Below, piece after piece: positions 25,516 through 33,978 of a stretch of 64,000 nucleotides of DNA. Where the stretch lies: the NCBI GenBank assembly GCA_963813355.1, contig CAWEYS010000029.1, forward strand, positions 186,001 to 250,000, given 5' to 3'. Made by a program: the position numbers and the translations under genes. Every line of letters starts with the position of its first letter. The first letter of the stretch is position 1. This stretch comes from DATAGF01 sp963813355 (lineage in GTDB: Bacteria; Actinomycetota; Thermoleophilia; Miltoncostaeales; Miltoncostaeaceae). The notes under the pieces are model-generated. The model did not search any database and had not been told where the DNA came from. It worked only from the letters and a program-made list of their open reading frames with translations.

Positions 25516-26292
25516 GTGGGGGCACTCGACATCGGCCCGGCGGGCGCGTCCCGGCTGCGCGCGGCGCGCCGGGTGCCGCGGCCGCCCGCGCCCCCCCGCC
25601 GCGGCGGGGCCTTCGACCACACCCGCTACGCCCGCGCGCTGGCCGCGGCGGCGCCGGACGGCTGGCGCGTCGACTACGGCGGGGCGGCGCGGTCGTCCGA
25701 CCTGGCGGCCTACCGGCGCGACCTGGCGGCGGCCGACCCGTCGTCGCTCGCCCGCGACGAGCAGCTCGCGTTCTGGATCAACGCCTACAACGCGTCGCTG
25801 CTCAGCCTCGTCGCCGAGCGGATGCCGGTGCCCAGCGCCCTCGACATCGACGGGGCCTTCTCCAGGGTCCGCTTCCGGATCGGGCGCTCGGCGCTGACGG
25901 CCGACGAGATCGAGCACGGCATCGTGCGCCGCTTCGGAGACCCCCGGGTCCACTTCGGCCTCAACCGCGCCGCGGTCGGCTCCCCGCCCCTGCGGGCGTT
26001 CTCCGGCGCGCACCTGGCCCGGGAGCTCGAGGAGAACGGCCGTCGCTTCCTCGCCGACGAGCAGCGCGGCGCGCGCGCCGACGGCGAGCGCGTCCTCGTC
26101 AGCAGGATCCTGCGGTGGTTCGCCGGCGACTTCGCACCCGTGGGGACGATGCCCTCCGCCATGGGCACGCTGCTGGGCGTGCTGCGCCCGGCCCGGGTGC
26201 TACCGGCCGTTCGCGGCCTGCTGCCCGAGCGCCTGCGCGACGCCCGGCGGATCGGGTTCCTCGGCTACGACTCGGCCGTCAACGGCGGCTGA
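25516..26292 (+). CDS. DUF547 domain-containing protein
   Basis: 258 aa. DUF547 core: FDHTRYARALAAAAPDGWRV, ARDEQLAFWINAYNASLLSL, FRIGRSALTADEIEHGIVRR, DPRVHFGLNRAAVGSPPLR, and SRILRWFAGDFAP. The usual HFALNCASVSCP motif, with two cysteines, is replaced by HFGLNRAAVGSP, so if those cysteines are catalytic this copy is altered. Function of DUF547 is unknown. No signal peptide is visible, unlike many relatives. 3' end overlaps the convergent membrane protein gene by 93 nt. Confidence 0.85.
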   Translation: MGALDIGPAGASRLRAARRVPRPPAPPRRGGAFDHTRYARALAAAAPDGWRVDYGGAARSSDLAAYRRDLAAADPSSLARDEQLAFWINAYNASLLSLVAERMPVPSALDIDGAFSRVRFRIGRSALTADEIEHGIVRRFGDPRVHFGLNRAAVGSPPLRAFSGAHLARELEENGRRFLADEQRGARADGERVLVSRILRWFAGDFAPVGTMPSAMGTLLGVLRPARVLPAVRGLLPERLRDARRIGFLGYDSAVNGG

Positions 26293-27057
26293 GGGGTCCA
26301 GGCGGCTCCTGAGCGCGGCCCAGCCGGCCAGCAGCGGCGGCGCGAGGTAGAGGGCCGCGATGTCGAAGAGGACGTACCCGCCGGCGGCGCCGCTCGGCGG
26401 GTTGCCGTCGGCCACCCCCAGCCCGGGGATCTCGGTCGCCCACGTCCAGGTGCCGACCGCGGTGCCGTAGATCTCGAGGTAGGCGACCGCGAAGAAGACC
26501 CCCGCGTAGACGGCCGGCGCCCGCCCGCGCAGGAGGAAGACGACCAGGACCGCGGCGCCCACGGCGCCCGCGACGTCCTTCCGGTCGAGGACGAGCAGGC
26601 CGAGCAGCGCCCACCCCGAGATGACGGCGATCGCCAGACCCACGAACGCCCGCGGCCGGGCCGCCGGCCACCGCGTCTGGCTGAGGCGCAGCCCGGTGAG
26701 GTAGACGAGCCCGTGCCCGGGCGGGACGAACAGCGGCAGGTTGCCGAGCCGGTACGAGTAGATCCCCCAGATGACCGAGCCGATCACCTCGGCCATGGTC
26801 GCGACGACCACCACCACGCTGGTCTGGGCGCGCTCCATCGGGGTGAGGTAGACGAACGCGATGGCGAGGAAGCCCCAGGCGCACGCGGCCAGCAGCAACT
26901 GGGCGCCCAGGTCGGCGTAGCGGTCGAGCGCGAGGCCCAGCGTGGTGATCGCCAGCGTCGCGAGGCAGAAGCGCCCGGGGCTGCGGACGATGCGCTCGAC
27001 GAGGCCGGGCTCCGACGCGACCGGCGGCGGGAGGGCGAGGGGTCCGGCCGTGGACAC
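26200..27057 (-). CDS. multi-pass integral membrane protein
   Basis: 285 aa from GTG 27057. About eight hydrophobic helices, e.g. GFLAIAFVYLTPMERAQTSV, VVVVVATMAEVIGSVIWGIY, AFVGLAIAVISGWALLGLLV, VVFLLRGRAPAVYAGVFFAV, and YVLFDIAALYLAPPLLAGWA. A conserved-looking patch LEIYGTAVGTWTWATEIPGL recalls carotenoid-biosynthesis-type (DUF422-like) membrane proteins, but I cannot assign it. The final 30 residues overlap the convergent DUF547 gene and are of doubtful relevance. Confidence 0.65.
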   Translation of the reverse strand: MSTAGPLALPPPVASEPGLVERIVRSPGRFCLATLAITTLGLALDRYADLGAQLLLAACAWGFLAIAFVYLTPMERAQTSVVVVVATMAEVIGSVIWGIYSYRLGNLPLFVPPGHGLVYLTGLRLSQTRWPAARPRAFVGLAIAVISGWALLGLLVLDRKDVAGAVGAAVLVVFLLRGRAPAVYAGVFFAVAYLEIYGTAVGTWTWATEIPGLGVADGNPPSGAAGGYVLFDIAALYLAPPLLAGWAALRSRLDPSAAVDGRVVAEEPDPPGVAQALGQQAANGR

Positions 27058-27160
27058 GGCGCAAGCGTACCGGGTGGACTGGCCGCCCTTCACGGGCCGA
27101 CGCGGCGGCGGCGGCGAAAGGTGTTGCCGGCGAGGTGACAATTCGCGCGGGAGGGGGCAG

Positions 27161-27166
27161 TAGAGT
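27161..27166 (+). promoter_or_regulatory. -10-like TAGAGT of a probable leaderless transcript
   Basis: TAGAGT ends 6 nt before the phoU-like ATG at 27173, the same geometry as at 2312 and 55280. Confidence 0.4.
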
Positions 27167-27172
27167 TCGCGC

Positions 27173-27853
27173 ATGGCCACCCAGCACGCACGCCTGCACT
27201 TCCAGGCCGAGATCGAGCACTTCCGGGCCGGGCTCGTCGAGATGGCGAGCCTCGTGCTCTCCCAGGTGGAGCGCGCCGTCGCGGCGTGGGAGGACGTTGA
27301 CGCGAGCGCGGCGGCGGAGGTCATCGCCGGCGACGACCAGGTCGACGAGCGCTGCGCCGAGCTCGACCAGAAGGTCTTCAGCCTCCAGCTCCTGGAGGCC
27401 CCCGTCGCCAGCGACCAGCGCCTCCTGCACGTCGGCCTGATCGCCGTCATCGCGCTCGAGCGCGTGGGCGACCTCGCGGTCGCGATCGCGGACGCCTCGA
27501 CGTCGGTGCGCCCCGAGGGCGCGGTCCCCGAGGTCGAGGCGCTCATCTCGCGCATGAGCGCGCGCTCCGTCGACACCCTCGCGCGGGCCGTCCAGGCCAT
27601 CGCGCGCGGCGACGCGGAGCTCGGCGAGGAGGCCGCGGACGAGGCGGACAACGTGCGCCAGATGCTGGGCGAGGTCATCACCGCGGTCGCCGCCGCGCCG
27701 GACGAGCCCGAGACGCGGGTGTGGTCGGCGTCGGCGGTGCTCGTCGCGCGCCACCTCGAGCGCGTCGCCAACAACGGCGCCGAGCTCGGCGGCCGGGTGC
27801 GCTTCCTCGTGAGCGGGGAGCCCTTCGCCCGGGCGGGCTCCGCGGCCTCCTAG
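27173..27853 (+). CDS. PhoU domain protein
   Basis: 226 aa, two PhoU three-helix repeats. Repeat 1: FRAGLVEMASLVLSQVERAV, VIAGDDQVDERCAELDQKVF, VASDQRLLHVGLIAVIALER with VGDLAVAIAD. Repeat 2: ARSVDTLARAVQAIARGDAE, EEAADEADNVRQMLGEVIT, SAVLVARHLERVANNGAELG. The E/D-x-x-x-D metal motifs are present in both. PhoU proteins restrain the PstSCAB-PhoR phosphate system, but no pst or phoR gene is in this window. Confidence 0.93.
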   Translation: MATQHARLHFQAEIEHFRAGLVEMASLVLSQVERAVAAWEDVDASAAAEVIAGDDQVDERCAELDQKVFSLQLLEAPVASDQRLLHVGLIAVIALERVGDLAVAIADASTSVRPEGAVPEVEALISRMSARSVDTLARAVQAIARGDAELGEEAADEADNVRQMLGEVITAVAAAPDEPETRVWSASAVLVARHLERVANNGAELGGRVRFLVSGEPFARAGSAAS

Positions 27854-27860
27854 AGGCTCC

Positions 27861-28037
27861 TCAGTCCTTCTCGGCGGCCTCGGACGAAGCGGCTGCCGGC
27901 TCTCCCTCCGGCGGCTCGGAGGCGCCCTCCCCGGCGGATCGCTCGGCGCGCTCGAGCGACTCGAGCGCCTCGAGGGCCGACGCGTCGGCCGACATGGTCC
28001 GGATGCTGGTCCGCCGCTCCCGCTTTGCCTTCGCCAT
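27861..28037 (-). CDS. small charged protein
   Basis: 58 aa. GGGAGGAACG-ATG is a strong ribosome site. Basic start (MAKAKRERRTSIRTM), a Ser/Ala/Glu helix (DASALEALESLERAERSAGE) and an acidic Pro/Glu/Ala tail. Probably disordered; family unknown. Converges with the phoU-like gene (7 nt between stops). Confidence 0.55.
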   Translation of the reverse strand: MAKAKRERRTSIRTMSADASALEALESLERAERSAGEGASEPPEGEPAAASSEAAEKD

Positions 28038-28094
28038 CGTTCCTCCCAGGTCCGTGACGCCATTCTACCGTGGCGCACAAACGGCCCCGGGCGA

Positions 28095-28487
28095 TCACAG
28101 CCGCCCGTCGGCGAGAGCCGCCACCAGATGCGCGTCGGCGGGGGGGAAGGCGAGCGCGCGGAGGTCGGGGCGGAGGACCCACCGGAACTGCTCGCTGCCC
28201 AGCGGGCGCGGCCGCTGGCCGCCGATCCAGTCGCAGCGGAAGAAGCGCAGCTCGAGGGGCCCGGCGCGGGCGGTCCAGATGCGCGGGCCGATCCCCACCT
28301 GGACCCCCAGCTCCTCGCGCAGCTCGCGCGCGAGCGCCGCCTCGTCGCTCTCGCCGTCCTCCCGCTTGCCGCCGGGGAACTCCCAGCGTCCGGGCTGCCC
28401 CACGGCCGGGCCGCGCTGGCTCACGAGGATCCTCCCTCCGCGCTCGATGACGGCGGCCACGACGACCTGGGCGGAGGCCCTCGTCAC
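28095..28487 (-). CDS. NUDIX hydrolase (MutT-like)
   Basis: 130 aa; GTG 28487 overlaps the mutY stop. The Nudix box is complete: GGKREDGESDEAALARELRE followed by ELGV (G-x5-E-x7-REUXEE-x-GU). The N terminus VVVAAVIERGGRILVSQRGP and substrate loop GRWEFPGGK match the CTP/8-oxo-dGTP branch. Coupling to mutY suggests sanitation of oxidised nucleotides, i.e. two arms of the GO system in one operon. Substrate is inferred. Confidence 0.92.
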   Translation of the reverse strand: MTRASAQVVVAAVIERGGRILVSQRGPAVGQPGRWEFPGGKREDGESDEAALARELREELGVQVGIGPRIWTARAGPLELRFFRCDWIGGQRPRPLGSEQFRWVLRPDLRALAFPPADAHLVAALADGRL

Positions 28488-29287
28488 GCCGGGGAGCCGG
28501 CGGGGACCAGCCCGTCGTCGCGCCGCTCGGCCAGGCCATCGGCCACCAGGCTCGCCGCCGCCTCGGGGTCGGCGGCGGCGCTGGCCCGCCCCGCCGTCGC
28601 GAGCTCGCGCAGCAGCCGGCCCCGCCGCTGGCGCATCGACCCCTCGTAGCGGCCCTGGCGGCGTCGGGGCGGCGTGACCTCGGCGACCGTCCCGGCGTCG
28701 GCCGCCGGGCAGCCGGCCCGCATCGGGCAGCCCGCGCCGCAGCGCGGCGCCCGCGCCGTGCACCAGAGCCGGCCCAGGTCCATGACCGCCTGGCCCGCCT
28801 CCCAGCCCCGGCCGGGCGCGCCCGGCCAGCCGTCGGGGAAGCGGCGGGCGACCACGCGGGCCGCGTTGGTGTCGAGCGGCAGGACGTCCTCGCCGTCGGC
28901 GAAGCAGCGCAGGGCGGCCGCGGTGTAGGGGCCGACGCCGGGGAGGTCGGTGAGCCTCTCCGGCTCGGGCCATCCACGCGCCGCCACGACCTGCGCCGCG
29001 GCGTGCAGGTTCCTGGCCCGGCGCGGATACCCGAGGCCGTGCCAGGCGGCGAGGACGTCGCCCAGGCGGGCGGCCGCCAGGTCGGCCGGGGTCGGCCAGC
29101 GCCCGACGAAGCTCAGGTAGTACGGGACGACGCGGGCCACCGGCGTCGCCTGCAGCTGCGCCTCGGCCACCAGCACGCGGTAGCGGTCGCGGGTCCGGCG
29201 CCAGGGCAGGTCGGCGCCCTCCCGTCGGAACCAGTCGACGAGGCGCGACACGTCCTCCTGCGCGCGCTCGCGCGGGGGGCCACTCAC
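28484..29287 (-). CDS. mutY: A/G-specific adenine glycosylase MutY, lacking the C-terminal NUDIX-like domain
   Basis: 267 aa. Excises adenine opposite 8-oxoguanine. HhH-GPD fold: DLPWRRTRDRYRVLVAEAQL with catalytic Glu, DLPGVGPYTAAALRCFADGE (HhH), and the catalytic Asp in LPLDTNAARVVARRF. Iron-sulfur ligands are C-x6-C-x3-C-x5-C (CTARAPRCGAGCPMRAGC), one residue longer in the second gap than the usual x2. The usual EVMLQQT reads EAQLQAT, replacing the intercalating Gln region. The 8-oxoG-recognition NUDIX-like domain is absent, as in many short actinobacterial MutY. Confidence 0.92.
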   Translation of the reverse strand: MSGPPRERAQEDVSRLVDWFRREGADLPWRRTRDRYRVLVAEAQLQATPVARVVPYYLSFVGRWPTPADLAAARLGDVLAAWHGLGYPRRARNLHAAAQVVAARGWPEPERLTDLPGVGPYTAAALRCFADGEDVLPLDTNAARVVARRFPDGWPGAPGRGWEAGQAVMDLGRLWCTARAPRCGAGCPMRAGCPAADAGTVAEVTPPRRRQGRYEGSMRQRRGRLLRELATAGRASAAADPEAAASLVADGLAERRDDGLVPAGSPA

Positions 29288-30288
29288 CCCCCCAGTCTCT
29301 CAGCCCGGGCCCCCCCGGGGCGCCAGACGACCTCCCGCCGCAGCCCCGCCCCGCGGCCCCGCCACACCACGATCAGCGGGGAATGGGCCGTCTGGCGGCC
29401 CTCCCCATCGACGGCGAACGGCCCGAGGAACGTCTCGGCGCGCAGCGACCTGGCCGCGTCCCAGAGGTCGTCGGGGCGGCGCGACCCGGCGAGCTCGACC
29501 GCCCGCTCGGCGAGCAGGCCGGCCGCGACCGCCTGTGCCGCGGGGTAGTCGGTGGCCCGCGGCAGGGGCACCGGGGGAGGCGGTCCGCCCGGCGCCCACT
29601 GGGCCGGGCCGATCCACCCGCCCACGGCGTCGCCCAGCTCCTCGCCGGCCAGCGCGACGCCGCAGACCACGAGCCCGGCCCGCAGGCCCGTCCCGGCCAG
29701 CGCGCGGGCCAGCGCGAGGTCGTCCTCGGCCCGCCCGCCGCCGACCAGCCACCGGGCGCCCCCCTCGCGCGCGCGGCGCGCGCACGCGCGGGGGTCGGAG
29801 GGGTCCAGGTCGAGCGCGGGCGCCCCAGCCCGGCCGGCGCCGGCGAGGGCGCGCAGCGCGCCGTCGGCGACGGCCGCCCCGAAGCCGCCGGGGCTGCGGG
29901 CCACGGCGACCGGCGAGGAGCCCTCGCCGAGCGCATCGAGGGCCGCGGGCAGCCCGCGCCAGTAGCTGTCGGCCGGTCCCAGCACGTCAACCATCCGGGC
30001 GCCGGTGCGGGGCACGGCGGCCCCGCCGTGGTTCCAGACGACCTCCGGCCGCCCGGCCAGCTCCCGGGCGACCGCCCGCGCCGGGCCGCTGCCGTAGGGG
30101 CCGAAGACCAGGTCCGCGCCGGCGGCGAGCGACCCGAGCAGACGCGCCGACTCGGCCGGCTCCGAGCGGTCGTCCTCGATCCTCAGCTCGACCCCGCGGT
30201 CGTCGGCCCATGCCCGCAGCCCCATGGCGGCCTGGCGGCCCATGGCCGCGTAGCGCCCGCTCAGCGCCAGGGCCGCGCATGCCCTCAT
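29284..30288 (-). CDS. periplasmic-binding-protein-like (LivK type) protein without a signal peptide
   Basis: 334 aa. Begins directly with MRACAALALSGRYAAMGRQA, the first strand and helix of type I periplasmic binding proteins (normally VGVLAPLSGPYAAFG), then ADLVFGPYGSGPARAVAREL, VVWNHGGAAVPRTGARMVDV, GLPAALDALGEGSSPVAVAR, LVVCGVALAGEELGDAVGGW, and YPAAQAVAAGLLAERAVELA. There is no export signal or lipobox, so it should be cytoplasmic. Starts 2 nt after the nuclease stop and overlaps mutY (GTGA). Ligand sensing inside a repair operon is inferred. Confidence 0.75.
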   Translation of the reverse strand: MRACAALALSGRYAAMGRQAAMGLRAWADDRGVELRIEDDRSEPAESARLLGSLAAGADLVFGPYGSGPARAVARELAGRPEVVWNHGGAAVPRTGARMVDVLGPADSYWRGLPAALDALGEGSSPVAVARSPGGFGAAVADGALRALAGAGRAGAPALDLDPSDPRACARRAREGGARWLVGGGRAEDDLALARALAGTGLRAGLVVCGVALAGEELGDAVGGWIGPAQWAPGGPPPPVPLPRATDYPAAQAVAAGLLAERAVELAGSRRPDDLWDAARSLRAETFLGPFAVDGEGRQTAHSPLIVVWRGRGAGLRREVVWRPGGARAERLGG

Positions 30289-30290
30289 GG

Positions 30291-32144
30291 TCAAGTCGAG
30301 GTTGAGGGAGGCCCAGGCGCGCAGGCGAGGGCGACCGCCCCCTCGATCCACGACAGCGCCTCGGCCGTGCGCCAGCCCTCGGGCAGCGGGAGGGCGAACC
30401 CGGTCGCCGCGCCGTCCGACAGGCGGCCCTCGACGATCGTCACCTCGTCGAGCGCGTCGGGCGCGAGCGCCGCGGGGCGCCGCGCGGCCCGTCGCACCAC
30501 GTCGAGGCCGCCGCGCGCGGCGTCGCGCCAGTCCTCGGGCGCGAGCACGGTGCGGCCGCGGACGATCCCCCCGGCCACGAAGAACGCCTCGGCGGTGCCC
30601 TCGTCGCGCCCCGGCTCGACGATGACCGCCGCCCGGCGCCGCGCGCGACGGACCCGGGCCAGCGCGCCGAGGACGCCGAGCAGGGACGCGACGGGCCCGT
30701 CGGCGGCGGCCGGGTCGATCTCCAGCCTCCCCTCCGCGATGGCCTCGGGCAGCCGCAGGCCGAGCCGGCCGAGGGCCGCGGCGTCCCCGGCGAGCAGCGA
30801 CTCGACCTCGGCGAGGGCGGGGTCGCGCGCCGCGGGGTCCTGGGCGCCGAGGGGGTAGAGGGCGTGCAGGCACGCGACCGCCTCGCGGGCGAGGCGCTCT
30901 GACCGGACCGGCCCGAAGTGCGAGGCGCCGTCGGGCAGGGTGCGCGCCACGACGTAGAGCCGCGGCGCCATCTCGCCGTGGCTGATCTTCAGGAACCGCC
31001 CGCCGGCGCCGGCGCCGCGCCGGTTGCAGGGCGGGCTGAGCGCCTTGATCAGGTCGTTCTCGCGCAGGAGCGCCGCGAACTCGGACCCGCAGACCTCGTG
31101 GTCGATGTACGCGAGCCGCTCGAGCGCGCGGCCGATCAGGCGCCCGTGGCGCCCCCCGGGGCCGAAGTACGAGCGCACGCGCCGGCGCAGGTCGGCGGCC
31201 TTGCCGACGTAGAGCGCCCGGCCGCGGCGGTCGCGCATCAGGTAGACGCCGGGCAGCGGCGGCAGCTCCTCCGCGAGGGCCAGCTTGTAGGCGTGGCGCG
31301 CGCCGCCGGTGCCCGCGAACGCCACGGCGCGCTCGAGGGTGTCGACGCCCCGCTCGGCCAGCAGGCCGAGCAGCACGACGAGGACCTCGGCCGTGGCCTC
31401 GGCGTCGGGCAGGGCGCGGTGGATCGGCTGCACCGAGGTGTCGGCCCAGCCGGCGAGCGTGCGCAGGTCGTGGCGCTCCACCTGCCCGTCGAGCAGCCGG
31501 CGCGCGAGGACGAGGGTGTCGAGCCACGGCTGGGTGAAGTAGCGGCTCGCGAGGCGGCGTCGCTCGTAGTTGAGGAAGCGCAGGTCGAAGGGCGCGTTGT
31601 GGGCGACCAGGACGTCCTGGCCGGCGAAGGCGACGAAGCCCGCCAGGGCGTCCTCGATGTCCGGGCTCTCGGCGACCATGTCGTCGTCGATGCCGGTGAG
31701 CTCTGTCACCGCCGGGGGGATCGGGCGGTTCGGGTTGACGAGCGTGACGAAGCGGTCGACCACCTCGCCGGCCCGGATGCGCACGGCCCCGATCTCGGTG
31801 ACCTTCGAGAGCCCCGGGGAGCCTCCGGTCGTCTCCAGGTCGACCACGCAGAAGGTGGCCGAGGCGAGCCCGGCCGACGACCAGTCGGGCGGGGCGAGCC
31901 CCACCAGGTCGCGGCCCAGCCACGCGAGCCGCGCGTCCCCCTCGACGATCTCCGCCACCAGGCGCCGCTGGAGCCGCTCCGGGCAGCGGCGCAGCCGCAG
32001 GAGCTGCGTCGCCACGTGCCCCACCTCGAGCGGCCGGCCGCGGCGGACGATGAGCGCGCACAGGCGGTCGGGGAGCGAGTCCGCGCCCTCGGCGCCCGGC
32101 TGGGGCGCCGGGAGGGGCAGGTGGAGCTGGGTCGGGGGAGTCAC
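30291..32144 (-). CDS. DEDDh 3'-5' exonuclease fused to a UvrC/Cho-like GIY-YIG nuclease
   Basis: 617 aa. N-terminal winged-helix-like part (residues 1-90), DnaQ-type DEDDh exonuclease at 93-255 (FCVVDLETTGGSPGLSKVTE, VLVAHNAPFDLRFLNYERRR, HRALPDAEATAEVLVVLLG), GIY-YIG domain at 290-370 (LPPLPGVYLMRDRRGRALYV, GKAADLRRRVRSYF, EFAALLRENDLIK), then a UvrC-like C-terminal region without the UvrC RNase H catalytic set being evident. Such fusions are known from actinobacteria and are linked to excision repair. First gene of the mutY/NUDIX operon. Confidence 0.93.
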   Translation of the reverse strand: MTPPTQLHLPLPAPQPGAEGADSLPDRLCALIVRRGRPLEVGHVATQLLRLRRCPERLQRRLVAEIVEGDARLAWLGRDLVGLAPPDWSSAGLASATFCVVDLETTGGSPGLSKVTEIGAVRIRAGEVVDRFVTLVNPNRPIPPAVTELTGIDDDMVAESPDIEDALAGFVAFAGQDVLVAHNAPFDLRFLNYERRRLASRYFTQPWLDTLVLARRLLDGQVERHDLRTLAGWADTSVQPIHRALPDAEATAEVLVVLLGLLAERGVDTLERAVAFAGTGGARHAYKLALAEELPPLPGVYLMRDRRGRALYVGKAADLRRRVRSYFGPGGRHGRLIGRALERLAYIDHEVCGSEFAALLRENDLIKALSPPCNRRGAGAGGRFLKISHGEMAPRLYVVARTLPDGASHFGPVRSERLAREAVACLHALYPLGAQDPAARDPALAEVESLLAGDAAALGRLGLRLPEAIAEGRLEIDPAAADGPVASLLGVLGALARVRRARRRAAVIVEPGRDEGTAEAFFVAGGIVRGRTVLAPEDWRDAARGGLDVVRRAARRPAALAPDALDEVTIVEGRLSDGAATGFALPLPEGWRTAEALSWIEGAVALACAPGPPSTST

Positions 32145-32175
32145 CGTCGGCCGACTCTAACGCCGACCCCCGCCG

Positions 32176-32712
32176 TCACCCGCCGGCCGCGACGTCCGCG
32201 GGCGAGAGCGGCTCGGAGAGGTCGAGCTGGCTGTCCGGCGGCGCCGGCGCGCGCCCCTCGACGAGGACCCTGACCCGCTCCGTCCCGGCGGCCTCGGCGG
32301 CGGTCCTCACCAGCGGGCCGAGCACCGCCAGCTCGGCGGCCGACCCCCCGGACGGATACCCGGACTCGAGCTCGCGGCTCAGGTCGACCGTGGCCACCCC
32401 GCCCTCGACCGCGGCGCCGAGCAGCCGCGTGCCCGGGGGCAGGGCGGGGACCAGCGCGGGGTCGGTCGGGCCCTCGGCGAGCGCCCGCACCGCGGCCTCC
32501 AGCGGCGGGACGCCGGGCGGCACGGGCCGGGCCTCGGCCACCAGCGCCCCCGCGTCGTCGACGAAGTAGACCGCCACGGTCGCGACGCTCGCGGGCGGGC
32601 CGGTGGACCCGGCGGTCGTCGTCGCGCCGTCCCCGCCGCACCCCGCGACGGGCGCGAGCAGCGCCAGGAGGATCGCGAGCGTGGCGCCGCGCGCGAGGCT
32701 TGGCCGAGACAT
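32176..32712 (-). CDS. GerMN domain lipoprotein
   Basis: 178 aa. Lipobox signal peptide (ATLAILLALLAPVAGCGGDG), Thr/Gly linker, then a single GerMN domain: VATVAVYFVDDAGALVAEAR, PLEAAVRALAEGPTDPALVP, PPGTRLLGAAVEGGVATVDL, SRELESGYPSGGSAAELAVL. GerMN domains occur in sporulation protein GerM and in LpqB; here the short version is an extracytoplasmic lipoprotein of unknown role. ATG 32712, with TATGAT about 12 nt upstream. Confidence 0.9.
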   Translation of the reverse strand: MSRPSLARGATLAILLALLAPVAGCGGDGATTTAGSTGPPASVATVAVYFVDDAGALVAEARPVPPGVPPLEAAVRALAEGPTDPALVPALPPGTRLLGAAVEGGVATVDLSRELESGYPSGGSAAELAVLGPLVRTAAEAAGTERVRVLVEGRAPAPPDSQLDLSEPLSPADVAAGG

Positions 32713-32856
32713 AACCCACCCCGGATCATACGTACGTGCAGGGCTGCCGAAGCACGGAGGACAGAGACCCCTACCCGATCGGGGAGTGTTGTCCCGGTCG
32801 AGCTTTCCGGGATCGGGGGTCACGATGTACAGTCCCGCCGCTTACGGTTCTTTCTC

Positions 32857-33861
32857 GTGTCCGCCTCGATTCGATGGGTTGAACGCCTCCGCCGCCTGAT
32901 GCCGACCGTTCGCACCGACCACACGCGCCTCCTCGTCGCCCTCGGCACCATCGCCGTCGGGGTGATGATGCTGCTCGTGGTGCCGGCGATGGCGTCGGCC
33001 AACGCCCCGGCCACCGCCGCGCCCGCGGCCCAGGAGCAGGCGCCGGCGGCGACGGAGGCCCCGGCCGCGGACCAGCCGGCCCCGACCGACGAGGCCGGGC
33101 CCGCCGACGAGACCACGCCGGCCGACGAGGTGCTCCAGCCCGCGCCGCCGCCGGCGACGACGGAGCCTGAGGCGGCGACCCCGCCGCCCGCGCCCGTGGA
33201 GGACCCACAGCCGACGGCGCCGGTCGCGCCCGGCACCCCGACGACGCCCGAGGCGCCGCAGGAGGAGGCCGCGCCCGAGAACCACGCGACGACGATCGTG
33301 CTCCCGACCGTCGCGAGCCTCCCGACCTCGCTGAAGGGGACCGCCCCCGAGAAGACCCTCTCCACCGGCCCGCCGCCGGCGACCACTCCGGTCATCACCT
33401 CGGTCGCGCCCCCATCGGTGCCGCCGGACGCTCCGGCGGCCTCCGCCGCGGCGACGGCGCCCGCGGTCAAGCGGGCGCGCCCACCGCCTCCGCGCTCCGA
33501 CCTCGTCGCGACCCTCGGCGGCGTCGACCGCGGCGCGGTCAACGCCCTCACGAGCTCCCGCGACATCGGCGCCGGCCCCGCCGGCGCGGCCGCGGAGGGC
33601 GACGACGGCGCGAACCCGTTCGCCACGCTCGCCGCGCCCGGCGGGCCGGCGCCCGCCGGGTCGAGCCTCCTCGCCGTGCTGGCGAACTACGTCCTCCCCG
33701 GCGGCGGGCTCCCCACCTCCACCCTTTTCCTCTTCGTCCAGCTCGCGGTGATCCTCGCCGCCTTCTACGCCCCGCGCTCCGGTCTCGGTGAGCGCATCCA
33801 CGCCCTGGGCCGACTCGGCCCCAGGCTCGGCTACAGGACGGTACTGGCAAGACCCGGCTGA
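32857..33861 (+). CDS. Pro/Ala/Thr-rich membrane-anchored surface protein
   Basis: 334 aa. N-terminal signal/anchor (LLVALGTIAVGVMMLLVVPA, MASANA as possible cleavage site), about 200 residues of Pro/Ala/Thr/Glu low-complexity sequence (APAADQPAPTDEAGPADETT), and a C-terminal hydrophobic helix (LPTSTLFLFVQLAVILAAFY) followed by basic residues. The sequence resembles a stalk crossing the cell wall, with both ends at the membrane. Start GTG 32857; ATG 32899 also possible. No catalytic domain. Confidence 0.6.
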   Translation: MSASIRWVERLRRLMPTVRTDHTRLLVALGTIAVGVMMLLVVPAMASANAPATAAPAAQEQAPAATEAPAADQPAPTDEAGPADETTPADEVLQPAPPPATTEPEAATPPPAPVEDPQPTAPVAPGTPTTPEAPQEEAAPENHATTIVLPTVASLPTSLKGTAPEKTLSTGPPPATTPVITSVAPPSVPPDAPAASAAATAPAVKRARPPPPRSDLVATLGGVDRGAVNALTSSRDIGAGPAGAAAEGDDGANPFATLAAPGGPAPAGSSLLAVLANYVLPGGGLPTSTLFLFVQLAVILAAFYAPRSGLGERIHALGRLGPRLGYRTVLARPG

Positions 33862-33978
33862 GCCGCCCCATCCGCCCCACCCGAGGTGCGCCTCGGGGCA
33901 GGGGCTCGCGTCCCGCGCCCATCGCCGACCCGGCGGGCGGCGCAACCGTTCACTCGCGAGAAAGATGGGGTTCTTCAG

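Noticed and set aside
33000..33480. Low-complexity GC-rich repeats
   Set aside because: Explained by the Pro/Ala/Thr stalk of the surface protein; no exact tandem unit.
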